NCBI GenBank assembly: GCA_019448215.1
Contig: CP080408.1
Location: 2,294,001-2,358,000 of the forward strand
DNA: 64,000 nt
Reading direction: 5' to 3'
DNA from: Thalassovita mediterranea
GTDB lineage: Bacteria; Pseudomonadota; Alphaproteobacteria; Caulobacterales; Hyphomonadaceae
The first letter of the stretch is position 1. Each line of letters starts with the position of its first letter. The translations under genes were made by a program, and so were the position numbers. The notes under the pieces are model-generated. The model saw only the letters and a list, made by a program, of their open reading frames with translations. It had not been told where the DNA came from and ran no database searches. Positions 16,520-25,847 of this stretch are shown piece after piece.

Positions 16520-18126
16520 TCGCCAGCATCCCCGTCGCCATCGTCACCTTCGCCCGCAAGGCTCGAGGCGCCGCCCTCTGCCTCGTCGCGCAGCGGCGAT
16601 GGCGATGACGGCGGCAGAGGCTCGGGCTTTGGCTTTGCGTCGCTGACACGCGCGCCATCCTTGAGCAGGGCGATCTCTCCGACATTGCGGAAATTGATAT
16701 CGCGCTGCGGGAAGGGGATCTCGATCTCGTATTTGTAGAGCGCGGTATGCAGCTCCCAATAGTAGTCGGCCTTCACGCGCGATGGCTTTTTCACGGCTTC
16801 TTCGGTCAGCCAGACGACGAGTTCAAAGTCGAGGCTGGAGTCGCCAAAGCCGACGAGCCAGACTTGCGGCTCACGGCCAGGGATGCCGCTGAACGTCCAG
16901 GGCACGGCTTCGGCAGCCTCGAGCGCGGCTTTCTTCACCAGCTCCTTGTCAGTGCCATAGGCGACACCGAAACCGATCCGCATACGCCGGCGCGCATCGC
17001 GCAGTGTCCAGTTGATGACCTGCGCCTTGATGAACTCCTCATTGGGGACCAGGATATCGACATTGTCGTTCGTGGTGACCAGCGTCGAGCGAATGTTGAT
17101 CTCCTTCACGAGACCCGTCACGCCTGACTGAAGCTCGATAAAATCTCCAACTTTAACAGAGCGTTCGAAGAGAATGATGACGCCCGAAATGAAGTTCGAG
17201 AAGATCGACTGAAGGCCAAAACCGATACCGACACCGAGGGCACCGCCAAAGACGGTCAGCGCCGTCAGATTGATGCCTAGTGTCGACATGGCGACGATGA
17301 TCGCGGCGGCCATGAAGCCGACCTTGAGCACCTGACCCAGAATGCCGGCGATAGACGGATTGAGCGACTTGTTCGATTTCAGTTGGGACTGCGCCGCATC
17401 CCCGGCTATCCGTCCAAGCCAGAGCGCGACAACCGCGATGAAGATGCTCGTAATGACGCGCAGCAAGGTCACCTTGACGCCAGCGACCGTGAAGGCAGCG
17501 GCGTTCAGCGCGTCCGTGACAGGGTCAAGAAGGTGCAGGATGTAGAGGGCTGCGACGGTCCACGCCACGACAGCGATGGCCGTCTGCCAGAAGCCTGGCT
17601 GCATGTTCGCGGTCACAAAACGTACCACGATCCATGCATTCATGAGGCTTGCAGCGACACGCAGGCCTTCATTCGGGAAGCCGACCGCCTCGAAAACGGC
17701 GGTGGCGATCCAGAGGCCTATGACGGTGAAAGCGGGCCAGATGATCTTGGCGACCGAATGGGCAAGCCTTGTCAGGACATCGCGCGTCTCACGTGCATCT
17801 GCCCAGGCCCGAAGGCGTTTGGTCGGGTAGCGGGAGGCGACGAATCCAAGGCCCAGCGCAGCCAGCACGGCCAGAAGCTGCCAGAGCGAGCCCCATGAGA
17901 TGAAGTTCTCCTGAAAGCTCTGAAAGGTCGAGATCGCGCTTTCGCGAATGTCTTCCCACTCAATGTTCGATTGGACGAAATCGCTATTGCTGCTTTCGCT
18001 GTTGTCGGCGGCGTCGCTGCCAGATCCGTCTTGGGCATCCTCCTCACCGGCAGGCAACTCCTCGGCGATCTGCTCGCTTGGTGTGGCTTGCCGGGCGAGG
18101 AATGAGGCAATCGTCATCAGAGCCAT
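16516..18126 (-). CDS. MscS-family mechanosensitive channel
   Basis: This is an inner-membrane channel protein of the small-conductance mechanosensitive family, which releases solutes on osmotic downshock. It has 536 residues, longer than E. coli MscS (286): an acidic N-terminal region with low complexity and extra helices precede the core. The pore helix reads VFGGALGVGIGFGLQSIFSNFISGVIIL near residue 290, followed by the beta domain VKVGDFIELQSGVTGLVKEINIRSTLVTTNDN and the alpha-beta domain. A Pro/Ser/Asp-rich tail ends the protein. The ATG at 18126 has AGGAAAC at a good distance and overlaps the end of zntB by ten bases, so the two are cotranscribed. Confidence 0.92.
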   Translation of the reverse strand: MALMTIASFLARQATPSEQIAEELPAGEEDAQDGSGSDAADNSESSNSDFVQSNIEWEDIRESAISTFQSFQENFISWGSLWQLLAVLAALGLGFVASRYPTKRLRAWADARETRDVLTRLAHSVAKIIWPAFTVIGLWIATAVFEAVGFPNEGLRVAASLMNAWIVVRFVTANMQPGFWQTAIAVVAWTVAALYILHLLDPVTDALNAAAFTVAGVKVTLLRVITSIFIAVVALWLGRIAGDAAQSQLKSNKSLNPSIAGILGQVLKVGFMAAAIIVAMSTLGINLTALTVFGGALGVGIGFGLQSIFSNFISGVIILFERSVKVGDFIELQSGVTGLVKEINIRSTLVTTNDNVDILVPNEEFIKAQVINWTLRDARRRMRIGFGVAYGTDKELVKKAALEAAEAVPWTFSGIPGREPQVWLVGFGDSSLDFELVVWLTEEAVKKPSRVKADYYWELHTALYKYEIEIPFPQRDINFRNVGEIALLKDGARVSDAKPKPEPLPPSSPSPLRDEAEGGASSLAGEGDDGDGDAGD

Positions 18127-19139
18127 TTGAGTTTCCTGAAAATGAAGAACTGGAAGCCCATCAGGACGACCAGCGCGCTGCAGGTGATCCAGAAGGCATT
18201 GGAAGAATCGACGCCGGGCATGCCGCCGACATTGATCCCGAGAAGACCGGTCAGAAAGCCGAGCGGCAGGAAGATCGCCGCAACGATGGACAGCATGTAC
18301 ATCGTCTGGTTCATCTTGGCCTGCGCGCGATTATTGAGATCATCCTGCAGGACGATGGCGCTTTCCTTCGAAACATCAAGGTCTTCGAGATAACGTTTGA
18401 GACGCTCGCCAATCTCGCGGATGTCGGTGAGGTTGTCTTCCGACAGCCAGGGCGGCGGCGATTTCTGGACGGCCAGCATCGCCTCATGCTGCGGTGACAT
18501 ATAGCGTTTTAGCGCGAGGCAATTGCGCCTGATCGTGGCGATCTCGGACAGGAGTTCGTCGACGTCAGTGTCCTCATCCTCTTCCATTTCATCGATACGG
18601 TTGTTCATGTCGACGATGGAAAAATTCATCTTGATGACAAGCTGCTCGGCAAGCGTGGTGAAGAGGTCGCCAGCCGAGCAGGGGCCGCGTCCGGCCAGTA
18701 ATTCCTGATGGATATCGCGCGGCGTCTGAAGACGTCTGCGGCGTAGCGTTATCAGCCGCTGGCCATCGCTCCAGATCTGCATGGCGATCATGTCTTCAGG
18801 CTCTGCGCCCGGATTGAAGTTGATGCCGCGCAGGACGGTGATCAGGCTGTCGCGCTCCCGAAAGGCGCGGGGGCGTGTTTCGTTAGAGAGAAGGAGTTCG
18901 GCCGTGGCCTCGCAGAGGTTCAGCGACTCGATCAGCCAATCGTCCAGATCCTCATACATCCGGTCGAGGTGGAGCCAGAGGACTTCGCCGGACCTCGACG
19001 GCACCCAATTCTTTGCGGTCTGCCAGTCAATCTCCGTCGCGCCGCCCCGGCCATCAAGGATGCAGCCGATAAGCATCGGGCCATCGGCCGGTTTGTCAGG
19101 GACGCTCGGCGTTTCTGTTGGAACGAGTGCAGTTGTCAT
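18117..19139 (-). CDS. zntB: CorA-family zinc transporter ZntB
   Basis: The 340-residue inner-membrane protein belongs to the CorA/ZntB family. It has a large cytoplasmic N-terminal domain, a long helix (about 180-270) and two C-terminal transmembrane helices. The signature between them reads GINVGG, the ZntB form of the CorA GMN motif, near residue 300. This assigns zinc rather than magnesium by family knowledge; direction of transport is debated for ZntB. It lies 51 bases downstream of the bacteriophytochrome gene on the same strand and overlaps mscS. Confidence 0.88.
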   Translation of the reverse strand: MTTALVPTETPSVPDKPADGPMLIGCILDGRGGATEIDWQTAKNWVPSRSGEVLWLHLDRMYEDLDDWLIESLNLCEATAELLLSNETRPRAFRERDSLITVLRGINFNPGAEPEDMIAMQIWSDGQRLITLRRRRLQTPRDIHQELLAGRGPCSAGDLFTTLAEQLVIKMNFSIVDMNNRIDEMEEDEDTDVDELLSEIATIRRNCLALKRYMSPQHEAMLAVQKSPPPWLSEDNLTDIREIGERLKRYLEDLDVSKESAIVLQDDLNNRAQAKMNQTMYMLSIVAAIFLPLGFLTGLLGINVGGMPGVDSSNAFWITCSALVVLMGFQFFIFRKLKWL

Positions 19140-19190
19140 CGCTCAAACTGTACGTCTGACGGGCCTAAAGGCAAGGAAGAGACGGGCTGA

Positions 19191-21767
19191 TTAGTCCTTC
19201 GACATGGCAGAATTGAGCGCGTTCAGCAGGTCTGTCTTGTTGTAGGGCTTTTTCAGCACCGGCACTGACGGGAACTTTGAGGACAGGACACTGGAGTCGC
19301 CATAGCCCGTTGCAAAGATGAAGGGCGTACCATTGTCCTTCAGATCATGCGCGACCGGCTCGCTCGTTTCATTGCCGAGATTGACGTCGAGAAGGGCGAT
19401 GCGGAACTCCGTCGAGGCCATTGCCTGTCGCGCTTCACGCACTGACGAGCAGACCGACACGGTTTCGGCCCCGGCATCACGCAGGATGTCTTCAGCATCG
19501 AGCGCGATGATCATATTGTCTTCGACTAGGAGAACGGGGCCTTGAAGACCGGATTGACCGGTTTCTCGCGCGGCCGGCAGGGGCGCGGCGGTCGTCGGCG
19601 CATACGCCGTCTCGACAAACTTCGACACGTGCTTGGATGGAATGACGAAATCAGCCTCAAGACCCGTAAACGCGTAGCGGACGTCGGCCGTACCGCCGAG
19701 CTCATGCGGGATCGACCTCGTGATGATCGTCGTGCCGAACCCCTGACGGGATGGGGCCTGGACAGCTGGGCCACCACGCTCTCGCCATTCAAGCGTGAGA
19801 TCGTCGTCGGCCTCTGGCTTGATCGTGATAATGATTTCGCCGTCAGAATCTGCGAGGGCGCCATATTTGGCCGAATTCGTCGTCAGCTCGTGCAGGACGA
19901 GGGAGACTGTGCTGAACGCGTTTGGCATGAGAAGGACATCCGGCCCTTCGACCCGCACGCGAGAAGCCTTGTTGCCAAGATAGGCTTCTGTTTCCGTGCG
20001 GACCAATGACTGTAGCGAAGCAGGGCCCCAATTGTCTTCGGTGAGCTGGTCATGGGCGCGGGCGAGCGCATGCACGCGGTTTCCGATAATATTGCTCAAT
20101 TCCTCGACGGAGCTCGCCTCGCGTGAGCTCTGGCCGACAAGGCCGCGGATCAGGTTCAGAATATTGCGGACGCGGTGATTGAGCTCTGCGATGAGAAGCT
20201 CCTGGCGCTCATTCGCGCGCATGCGCTCCTGATTGGCCTCGTCCGACATGCGAAGGACGACTTCGAGCAGGGTGACTCGAAGCTGCTCGGCCGCGGCGAT
20301 CTCTGACTTGAGCCAAGGCACCGACTGACCGGTGACGGTCTGCTGCCAGGTCTCGAAGCTCTTGCGCGGGGTGAGGCGCGCGCCGTTCGGTCCGAGAGTC
20401 ACGGATTTTTCCGGATTGCCGGCCCAGTTCACCTTGCGGGTAAATTCCTGCCGGAAAAGAACGATGTAGTCGCGCGGGCGGCGTGATACCGGAACCGCGA
20501 GAAGGCCTGCGGCGCGGTCGACATAATCCTGCGCAGGTGGATGCACGGCGCCAAGCTCATCCGTCGCATAGGCCCGGCCGCCGGCGGTTGTGTTCAGGAA
20601 GCGGATGATGCCCATGAATTCTTCGCGCGTGGGCGTGGTGCCCAGCGTGACGAAATCCCCATCGACATAGGCAGCAACGCCGTCATTCGGGATTACGGAA
20701 CTCAAGGCTTCGGCAATGGTCGAGAAGTGGTCGCGCACCGACTGGCCGCCTGCCAGCTGGGCCATCAGCTTGTCATGCAGCACCTGAACGCGGCGGGTAT
20801 GCTCGCTCGCTTCGTCAGCGAGCAGCTGGCCCAGCACGAAGGTAAAAAGCTGGGCGAAGAGTTCTGCGGCCGAGCGGATTTCGTAGGACAGGACCCGCGG
20901 CTCGTAATGGTGGCAGGCGAAGAGGCCCCAGAGGTCCTCGCGGTGGAGGATCGACACCGACAGAGACGCGTCGACACCCATATTCTTCAGATATTCGATA
21001 TGTATGGGTGAGACGGCACGAAGCCCGCTCATTGAAAGGTCGAGCGGCTGGCCTTCAGGGCTGCGCTCTGGAATGATTGGCGAGACAGTTTCACCAACGT
21101 TCGAGATGATCCGCAGCAAGTTGCGGCGGTAGAGTTCGCGCGCCTGCTGCGGAATGTCGCTCGCCGGGTAGTGGAGGCCAAAAAAGGAATCCACGTTCGG
21201 GCTGACAGCCTCGGCGATGACTTCGCCGGACTGGTCGGCGCCAAAACGGTAGACCATGACGCGGTCAAAGCCGGTCAGCGCCTTCATCTGGCGCGCGGCA
21301 ATCTTGCAAAGCTCGGGCACCGTCTTCGCCTTGCGTACCCGGTCGATCATCGGGCGCACATAGGAGGTATAGTCCGAGGTCATCTCGGCGCGCTGTGGCT
21401 CAATCTCGATGACGACCGACTGGCCCGACATGTGGACAGCGGTGTTGAACTTCTCATCCGAGCCAGTCAGCAGCTTCAGGCCGAAAAGACGCTCGACAGC
21501 GTCCTCGCCATCAAGACGCTGGACGCGGCTGCGGATATCCTGAAGCGCATCTGGCGCGATGATCTCTTTCAGCGGCTCACCGATGAGCGATTCCGGATCT
21601 TTCGAAAGGAAGTCTGCAACATTCACGGAGACGTGCTGAACCAGCCAGTCGGAATTCACGGCGATGAGGCAGCCGAATTGCTGGACGTGGCCGAGGATGT
21701 GGATGGGCTCGCGATCGCAATTGGTGAGGTCAATCTTGGTGTCGGGCGACACGGTATTACGGGTCAT
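19191..21767 (-). CDS. bphP: Bacteriophytochrome HWE-type histidine kinase with C-terminal receiver
   Basis: This is a red/far-red photoreceptor kinase of 858 residues. Domains in order are PAS (about 15-125), GAF (145-315), PHY (330-510), HWE-type kinase (525-720) and receiver (745-855). Cys17 in LTNCDREPIHILGHVQQFGC is the expected biliverdin attachment site. YPASDIP near residue 200 is the GAF chromophore motif and PRKSF near 468 is the PHY tongue. The phospho-accepting His531 lies in ELNHRVRNILNLIRG. The receiver has an acidic site and Asp794 in LLDVNLG. All key residues are present, so it should be functional. The fused receiver may be an internal phosphate sink. It is coupled by ATGA to the heme oxygenase upstream. 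Confidence 0.95.
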   Translation of the reverse strand: MTRNTVSPDTKIDLTNCDREPIHILGHVQQFGCLIAVNSDWLVQHVSVNVADFLSKDPESLIGEPLKEIIAPDALQDIRSRVQRLDGEDAVERLFGLKLLTGSDEKFNTAVHMSGQSVVIEIEPQRAEMTSDYTSYVRPMIDRVRKAKTVPELCKIAARQMKALTGFDRVMVYRFGADQSGEVIAEAVSPNVDSFFGLHYPASDIPQQARELYRRNLLRIISNVGETVSPIIPERSPEGQPLDLSMSGLRAVSPIHIEYLKNMGVDASLSVSILHREDLWGLFACHHYEPRVLSYEIRSAAELFAQLFTFVLGQLLADEASEHTRRVQVLHDKLMAQLAGGQSVRDHFSTIAEALSSVIPNDGVAAYVDGDFVTLGTTPTREEFMGIIRFLNTTAGGRAYATDELGAVHPPAQDYVDRAAGLLAVPVSRRPRDYIVLFRQEFTRKVNWAGNPEKSVTLGPNGARLTPRKSFETWQQTVTGQSVPWLKSEIAAAEQLRVTLLEVVLRMSDEANQERMRANERQELLIAELNHRVRNILNLIRGLVGQSSREASSVEELSNIIGNRVHALARAHDQLTEDNWGPASLQSLVRTETEAYLGNKASRVRVEGPDVLLMPNAFSTVSLVLHELTTNSAKYGALADSDGEIIITIKPEADDDLTLEWRERGGPAVQAPSRQGFGTTIITRSIPHELGGTADVRYAFTGLEADFVIPSKHVSKFVETAYAPTTAAPLPAARETGQSGLQGPVLLVEDNMIIALDAEDILRDAGAETVSVCSSVREARQAMASTEFRIALLDVNLGNETSEPVAHDLKDNGTPFIFATGYGDSSVLSSKFPSVPVLKKPYNKTDLLNALNSAMSKD

Positions 21768-22327
21768 GCAGGGATACTGGCTTTCTGAACTGTGCGATGC
21801 GCTGCCTCAAACCAGCGAAAAGCGGTTTGAGCTGAGGCGATTATCTCTTTTTCTTCATCTTCGCTGCCTGTCCACAGCTTGAGCGTTCTGCTGACGTTTT
21901 TCCACATCTCGTCACTCTCTGGACAGGCAAAATAACGGGTGGCGGAGGCGACGTCGGGGTCACTGGATCTTTCAATGTCTGAAAGAAGTATGCGCGCACC
22001 GAGGCGCGACCCTGCAATTACATAGATCAAGCCAAGTGGATGAGAGGCGCTGTCCATCTCTTCGGTCTGATCTGCCGTGCTTGGCGTCTCATCCAGGGCG
22101 GCGAGATCGGACTCGATTGCCGCCAGCATGACAAGCAGCGTGCGGGCATGGGCGAATGTCTGGCGGCCGGGCAGGGCGGCGAGCGTCCGGCGCAGGGCAA
22201 TGGCGTGCGCCTGCAGAGTTATGGAAAGGCCTTCGCGGGTGGCGATATCGTGCTGGCCAAACAGGGTATCGACCGACGCATGCGCGTCACGCGTTTCTTC
22301 GCGCAGGCGTAGCCTCAAATTCGACAT
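21764..22327 (-). CDS. bphO: Biliverdin-producing heme oxygenase
   Basis: BphO opens heme to biliverdin, iron and CO and so supplies the chromophore for the bacteriophytochrome that follows. It has 187 residues, typical of bacterial BphO. The proximal heme ligand is probably His16 in REETRDAHASVDTLF, and SHPLGLIYVIAGSRLGARIL near residues 94-113 matches the distal helix. The gene is first in a minus-strand run bphO-bphP-zntB-mscS, and its stop overlaps the bphP start by ATGA. The promoter should lie in the 230-base gap shared with argF. Confidence 0.9.
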   Translation of the reverse strand: MSNLRLRLREETRDAHASVDTLFGQHDIATREGLSITLQAHAIALRRTLAALPGRQTFAHARTLLVMLAAIESDLAALDETPSTADQTEEMDSASHPLGLIYVIAGSRLGARILLSDIERSSDPDVASATRYFACPESDEMWKNVSRTLKLWTGSEDEEKEIIASAQTAFRWFEAAHRTVQKASIPA

Positions 22328-22464
22328 CTAACTGCTGGCCCCTCTCCAATTCGTCACCAGTGTCTTTCGGCACTTATTCGACAGAGTCCAGCGCCACAAG
22401 CGAGGGGTGTACAGTACCAAATGTATGAAATCGTCTGGTGTGAAGATTGGTTCCAGTGGTCGTC

Positions 22465-22485
22465 TGCAAAATGGTAAATTTTGCA
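22465..22485. promoter_or_regulatory. Dyad TGCAAAAT-N5-ATTTTGCA upstream of argF
   Basis: An eight-base perfect inverted repeat with a five-base spacer lies 76 bases before the argF start and 138 bases before bphO. It is AT-rich in a GC-rich region and looks like a dimeric regulator site. It resembles an ArgR box only loosely. TGCAAA motifs also occur upstream of argD (8898-8910). Confidence 0.5.
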
Positions 22486-22560
22486 TCCTAAGACGTTTTG
22501 CTCTACAGCGCGCGCTTCAATTTCTGGTGCATGGGGCGCCAAGCGGAAGGCAGGCAGGTC

Positions 22561-23487
22561 ATGGCGATCAGGCATTTCCTCGATATCTGGCAACTGGAAG
22601 CCAGCGAGCTTCGCGAGATGCTCGATCTTGCGCATGCCATGAAGTCCGCCCGCAAAGGCTGGCCGAAGGGCCGTGTCGATGAGGGCGCACCGCTGGATGG
22701 GCATATCCTGGCGATGATCTTCGAGAAGTCGTCGACCCGCACACGCACCAGTTTCGATGTTGGCATCCGCCAGCTTGGCGGCACGTCGATTGTGCTGAAC
22801 TCTGCCGATATGCAGCTTGGCCGCGGCGAGAGCATTGGCGATACCGCCCGCGTCCTGTCGCGCTATGTCGATATGGTGATGATCCGCGCCAATGATCACA
22901 GCGATGTCGAGGATTTTGCCGACGCCGCCAGTGTGCCGGTGATCAATGGCCTGACCGATCGCTCGCATCCCTGCCAGATCATGGCGGACCTGATGACGCT
23001 GGAAGAGAATGGGCTGGACCTAAAAGGCGCGCGGCTCGCCTGGGTGGGCGATGGCAACAATGTCTGTTCGTCCTTCATCCACGCCGCGCCGAAGTTTGGC
23101 TTCACGCTCGCTGTCGGCACGCCGGACCGTTACGTGCCGGACGATGACGATATCGAGCTTGCGCGCGAGCTGCAGGGCAGGGTGGAGCTTTACAGCAATG
23201 CCGAAGACGCTGTCGCGGGCGCCGACGTCGTGATCGCTGATACCTTCGTGTCTATGGGCGACACGGATGCCGATGAGCGGCTCGAGGAGCTGGAGCCTTT
23301 TGCTGTCACAGAAGAGCTGATGGACCTTGCCCAGCCGGGCGCGAAGTTCCTGCACTGCCTGCCTGCGCATCGCGGCGAAGAGGTCGATAGTGAAGTCATC
23401 GACGGGCCGAACTCGCTCGTCTTCGATGAGGCAGAGAACCGCCTGCACGCGCAAAAGGCGATCATGCGGTGGTGTCTGGACAAATAG
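22561..23487 (+). CDS. argF: Ornithine carbamoyltransferase
   Basis: ArgF joins carbamoyl phosphate and ornithine to citrulline in arginine synthesis. The 308-residue protein shows [12 protein letters not shown] near residue 55 (carbamoyl phosphate loop), [13 protein letters not shown] near 137, and [18 protein letters not shown] near 264. The start at 22561 has GGAAGGCAGG upstream and gives the usual N-terminus; ATGs at 22498 and 22531 are possible but less likely. Its usual neighbours argD and hslO are each about 12 kb away on the same strand. The gene is divergent from bphO. Confidence 0.95.
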   Translation: MAIRHFLDIWQLEASELREMLDLAHAMKSARKGWPKGRVDEGAPLDGHILAMIFEKSSTRTRTSFDVGIRQLGGTSIVLNSADMQLGRGESIGDTARVLSRYVDMVMIRANDHSDVEDFADAASVPVINGLTDRSHPCQIMADLMTLEENGLDLKGARLAWVGDGNNVCSSFIHAAPKFGFTLAVGTPDRYVPDDDDIELARELQGRVELYSNAEDAVAGADVVIADTFVSMGDTDADERLEELEPFAVTEELMDLAQPGAKFLHCLPAHRGEEVDSEVIDGPNSLVFDEAENRLHAQKAIMRWCLDK

Positions 23488-23538
23488 GCGCGCGCCGTCA
23501 GAGTGCTGCCCGGTAGAGAAACGCCGGGAGGACTGCAC

Positions 23539-24795
23539 ATGCTGACGAAACGCGATCTGTTGAAGCGAGGCGGCGCAGCCGGCCTGATCCTCGCGGCAGG
23601 CAGTGGTGCAGCCCGCGCGCAGACACCTGAAGCCGGTGCGCTGCAAAGCATGGCAGACGGCGCAGAGCCGATCAGCAAGTCCGAACACGAAGCCCGCATC
23701 GCGAAAGCCCAGAGCCTCATGCAGGCGCGGGGCATCAAGGCGCTGGTCATCGAGGCGGGGTCGGCGCTTGTCTATTTTACGGGTCTTCAATGGTGGCGCT
23801 CAGAACGCTTTACCGGCGTCATCATCCCTCAGGAGGGCATGCCGGTCGTCATCACGCCTTACTTTGAGGAGCCGTCCGTCCGCGAGACAGTGAAGGCCGA
23901 TGTCGAGGTGCGGACCTGGCACGAGAATGAAAACCCTTTCGCGCTGGTTGCGGGCGCGCTCAGCGACTGGGGCTATGAGGGTGGCAAGGTCGCGATTGAG
24001 GAGACCGTCCGGCACTTTGTCTCGAATGGTGTGGCAGAGGCTGCGCCCGCTTTCAGTCTCGTCTCTGGCATGAGCGTGACGCGCGGTGTGCGCATGTACA
24101 AGTCGCCTGCAGAGATTGCGCTGATGCAGACGGCGAACGACATAACGCTTGCGGCCTATAAATACATCTATCCCCGAGTGGAGCTCGGCATGAGCCAGGG
24201 TGACATCTCAGCCATGATGAGCGATGCGACCCGCCAGCTGGGCGGCGCGGTTGAGTTCTCCATGGTGCTGCTGAATGAGGCGAGCGCCTATCCGCATGGC
24301 ACGCGTAGCCCGCAGACGGTTCGCGAGGGCTCTGTCATCCTGATGGATTGCGGCTGCGGGGTGCATGACTACGAGTCGGATATTTCGCGCACATGGGTGT
24401 TCGGTGAACCGACGGCCAAGCAGCGCGAGGTCTGGAATACGGTGAAGGAAGGCCAGGAGCTGGCGCTTGAAACCGCGCAGCTTGGCGTGCGGGCGGGCCT
24501 CGTCGATGAGACGGTGCGGGCCTTCTATGAGCAGAAGGGCTACGGTCCGGGCTACAGGACGCCGGGGCTCTCTCACAGGCTTGGGCACGGCATCGGCCTT
24601 GATGGCCATGAGCCAGTGAATTTCGTCGAAGGCGAGGACACTCCACTCGCCCCGGGCATGTGTTTCTCCAATGAGCCGGGCATCTATATTTTCGGTGAGT
24701 TTGGCGTGCGTCTGGAGGATTGCCTCTACATGACGGAAGACGGGCCGAAGCTGTTCAGCCCGTTCTCAAAATCGATCGACGCGCCTTTCGCCTGA
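23539..24795 (+). CDS. Exported M24 peptidase (Xaa-Pro aminopeptidase-like)
   Basis: The 418-residue protein starts MLTKRDLLKRGGAAGLILAAG, a Tat-like signal (KR in place of RR), so a periplasmic metallopeptidase is likely. An N-terminal creatinase-like domain spans about 60-190, followed by the pita-bread M24 domain. The metal ligands can be read: the Asp pair in MDCGCGVHDYESDISRTW, His in RLGHGIGLDGHE, Glu in SNEPGIYIFGEFG and Glu in RLEDCLYMTE. All are present, so it should be active on Xaa-Pro or related peptides. GGGAGGA precedes the ATG by six bases. It lies 51 bases after argF and could be read through from it. Confidence 0.9.
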   Translation: MLTKRDLLKRGGAAGLILAAGSGAARAQTPEAGALQSMADGAEPISKSEHEARIAKAQSLMQARGIKALVIEAGSALVYFTGLQWWRSERFTGVIIPQEGMPVVITPYFEEPSVRETVKADVEVRTWHENENPFALVAGALSDWGYEGGKVAIEETVRHFVSNGVAEAAPAFSLVSGMSVTRGVRMYKSPAEIALMQTANDITLAAYKYIYPRVELGMSQGDISAMMSDATRQLGGAVEFSMVLLNEASAYPHGTRSPQTVREGSVILMDCGCGVHDYESDISRTWVFGEPTAKQREVWNTVKEGQELALETAQLGVRAGLVDETVRAFYEQKGYGPGYRTPGLSHRLGHGIGLDGHEPVNFVEGEDTPLAPGMCFSNEPGIYIFGEFGVRLEDCLYMTEDGPKLFSPFSKSIDAPFA

Positions 24796-24886
24796 GCGCA
24801 ATACCCTGAAAACGCCTTAAAGTTTCCGCTGGCGAGCCACCTTCCTTTGTGCAAATTTCATTGCAGATCAGAAGGGGGATATCCAA

Positions 24887-25723
24887 ATGCGTCAGACTAT
24901 TCCGGCACTCGCAATCTTTGCGCTGGCCGCACCAGCCTTTGCCCAGGAGGCGGCGACTTTCAGCAAGCCATACTGGATCGACAAGCCTGTCATCGAGGCG
25001 ATCGGCCGCGCCGAGCTTCAGGTCAATCCGAACCGCTCGACCTTCTCCGTCGGTTTCAAGAATACGGCCGCAACCGCAGCTGAGGCGACCCGGCTGGCCA
25101 CGGCCCGTGCAAAGAGCGCCTATGATGCGATGGAGCGTGTCGCTGGTGAGGACCTCACCATTGAAAGCCGCGTCAGTGTCTCGGCGATCTATAATCAGGT
25201 CGAGGATGACGAAGGGAACCTGCGCACTGACTACTCGGCCGACAATATTCGCGCCTATGAAGCGACGGTGACCTATTCGGTCGGTGTGCGCGACCTGTCC
25301 AAGGCAAGCCGCACGCGCGCCGCAGCGCTCGCCATGGGGCCTGAAACGTCCAGCTATTTCAGCAACAGCCTTGAGCGCGACACCGATGTGCTTCAGGCCG
25401 CCTATCGCGCTGCCATCGTCGATGCGCGAGAGCGCGCGCAGCTGATGGCAGAGGCCGTCGGAGTCAGCCTCGGACGGCTTCTGGTGGTGCAGGAAGGCTC
25501 TGGCCCGTGCCTTGGTGAATGGCGCGGCTCTGAGGGCTATTCGCTTTACAGCGCGCCGCCGCCACCACCTCCGCCGCCGCCGCCACCGCCTCCACCGCCG
25601 CCGCCAGGCCCGGGCACCTCGCAGATCACCGATGACGATCTCGACGCGCTGGAGCTGCCAAACACGCCGGACCGGATGGGCGTCAGCGCCGAAGCCTGCC
25701 TCGTCTACGAGATCCGCCAGTAG
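24887..25723 (+). CDS. Exported SIMPL-domain (DUF541) protein with a 17-proline run
   Basis: The 278-residue protein has a short signal peptide (MRQTIPALAIFALAAPAFAQ) and a SIMPL/DUF541 domain from about 35 to 205, with IEAIGRAELQVNPNRSTFSVGF and LMAEAVGVSLGRLLVVQEG. SIMPL proteins are periplasmic and mostly of unknown role. Seventeen consecutive prolines, encoded by mixed CCG/CCA/CCT codons, follow at about residues 223-239. A short tail with a cysteine comes after. A second cysteine sits just before the proline run in GPCLGEW. GGGGGA is the ribosome-binding site. Confidence 0.82.
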   Translation: MRQTIPALAIFALAAPAFAQEAATFSKPYWIDKPVIEAIGRAELQVNPNRSTFSVGFKNTAATAAEATRLATARAKSAYDAMERVAGEDLTIESRVSVSAIYNQVEDDEGNLRTDYSADNIRAYEATVTYSVGVRDLSKASRTRAAALAMGPETSSYFSNSLERDTDVLQAAYRAAIVDARERAQLMAEAVGVSLGRLLVVQEGSGPCLGEWRGSEGYSLYSAPPPPPPPPPPPPPPPPPGPGTSQITDDDLDALELPNTPDRMGVSAEACLVYEIRQ

Positions 25724-25847
25724 GTGGAAGCGGCGTCGCCCCAAGGGTGACGCCGCGTCTGCAATGACAGGTCTCTGACCTCATGGTAGCGTTTTCTCCA
25801 GCTTGAAGAGGCTGCGCCAAAGCAGCCCGCAAACAGGAGGAAACCCC

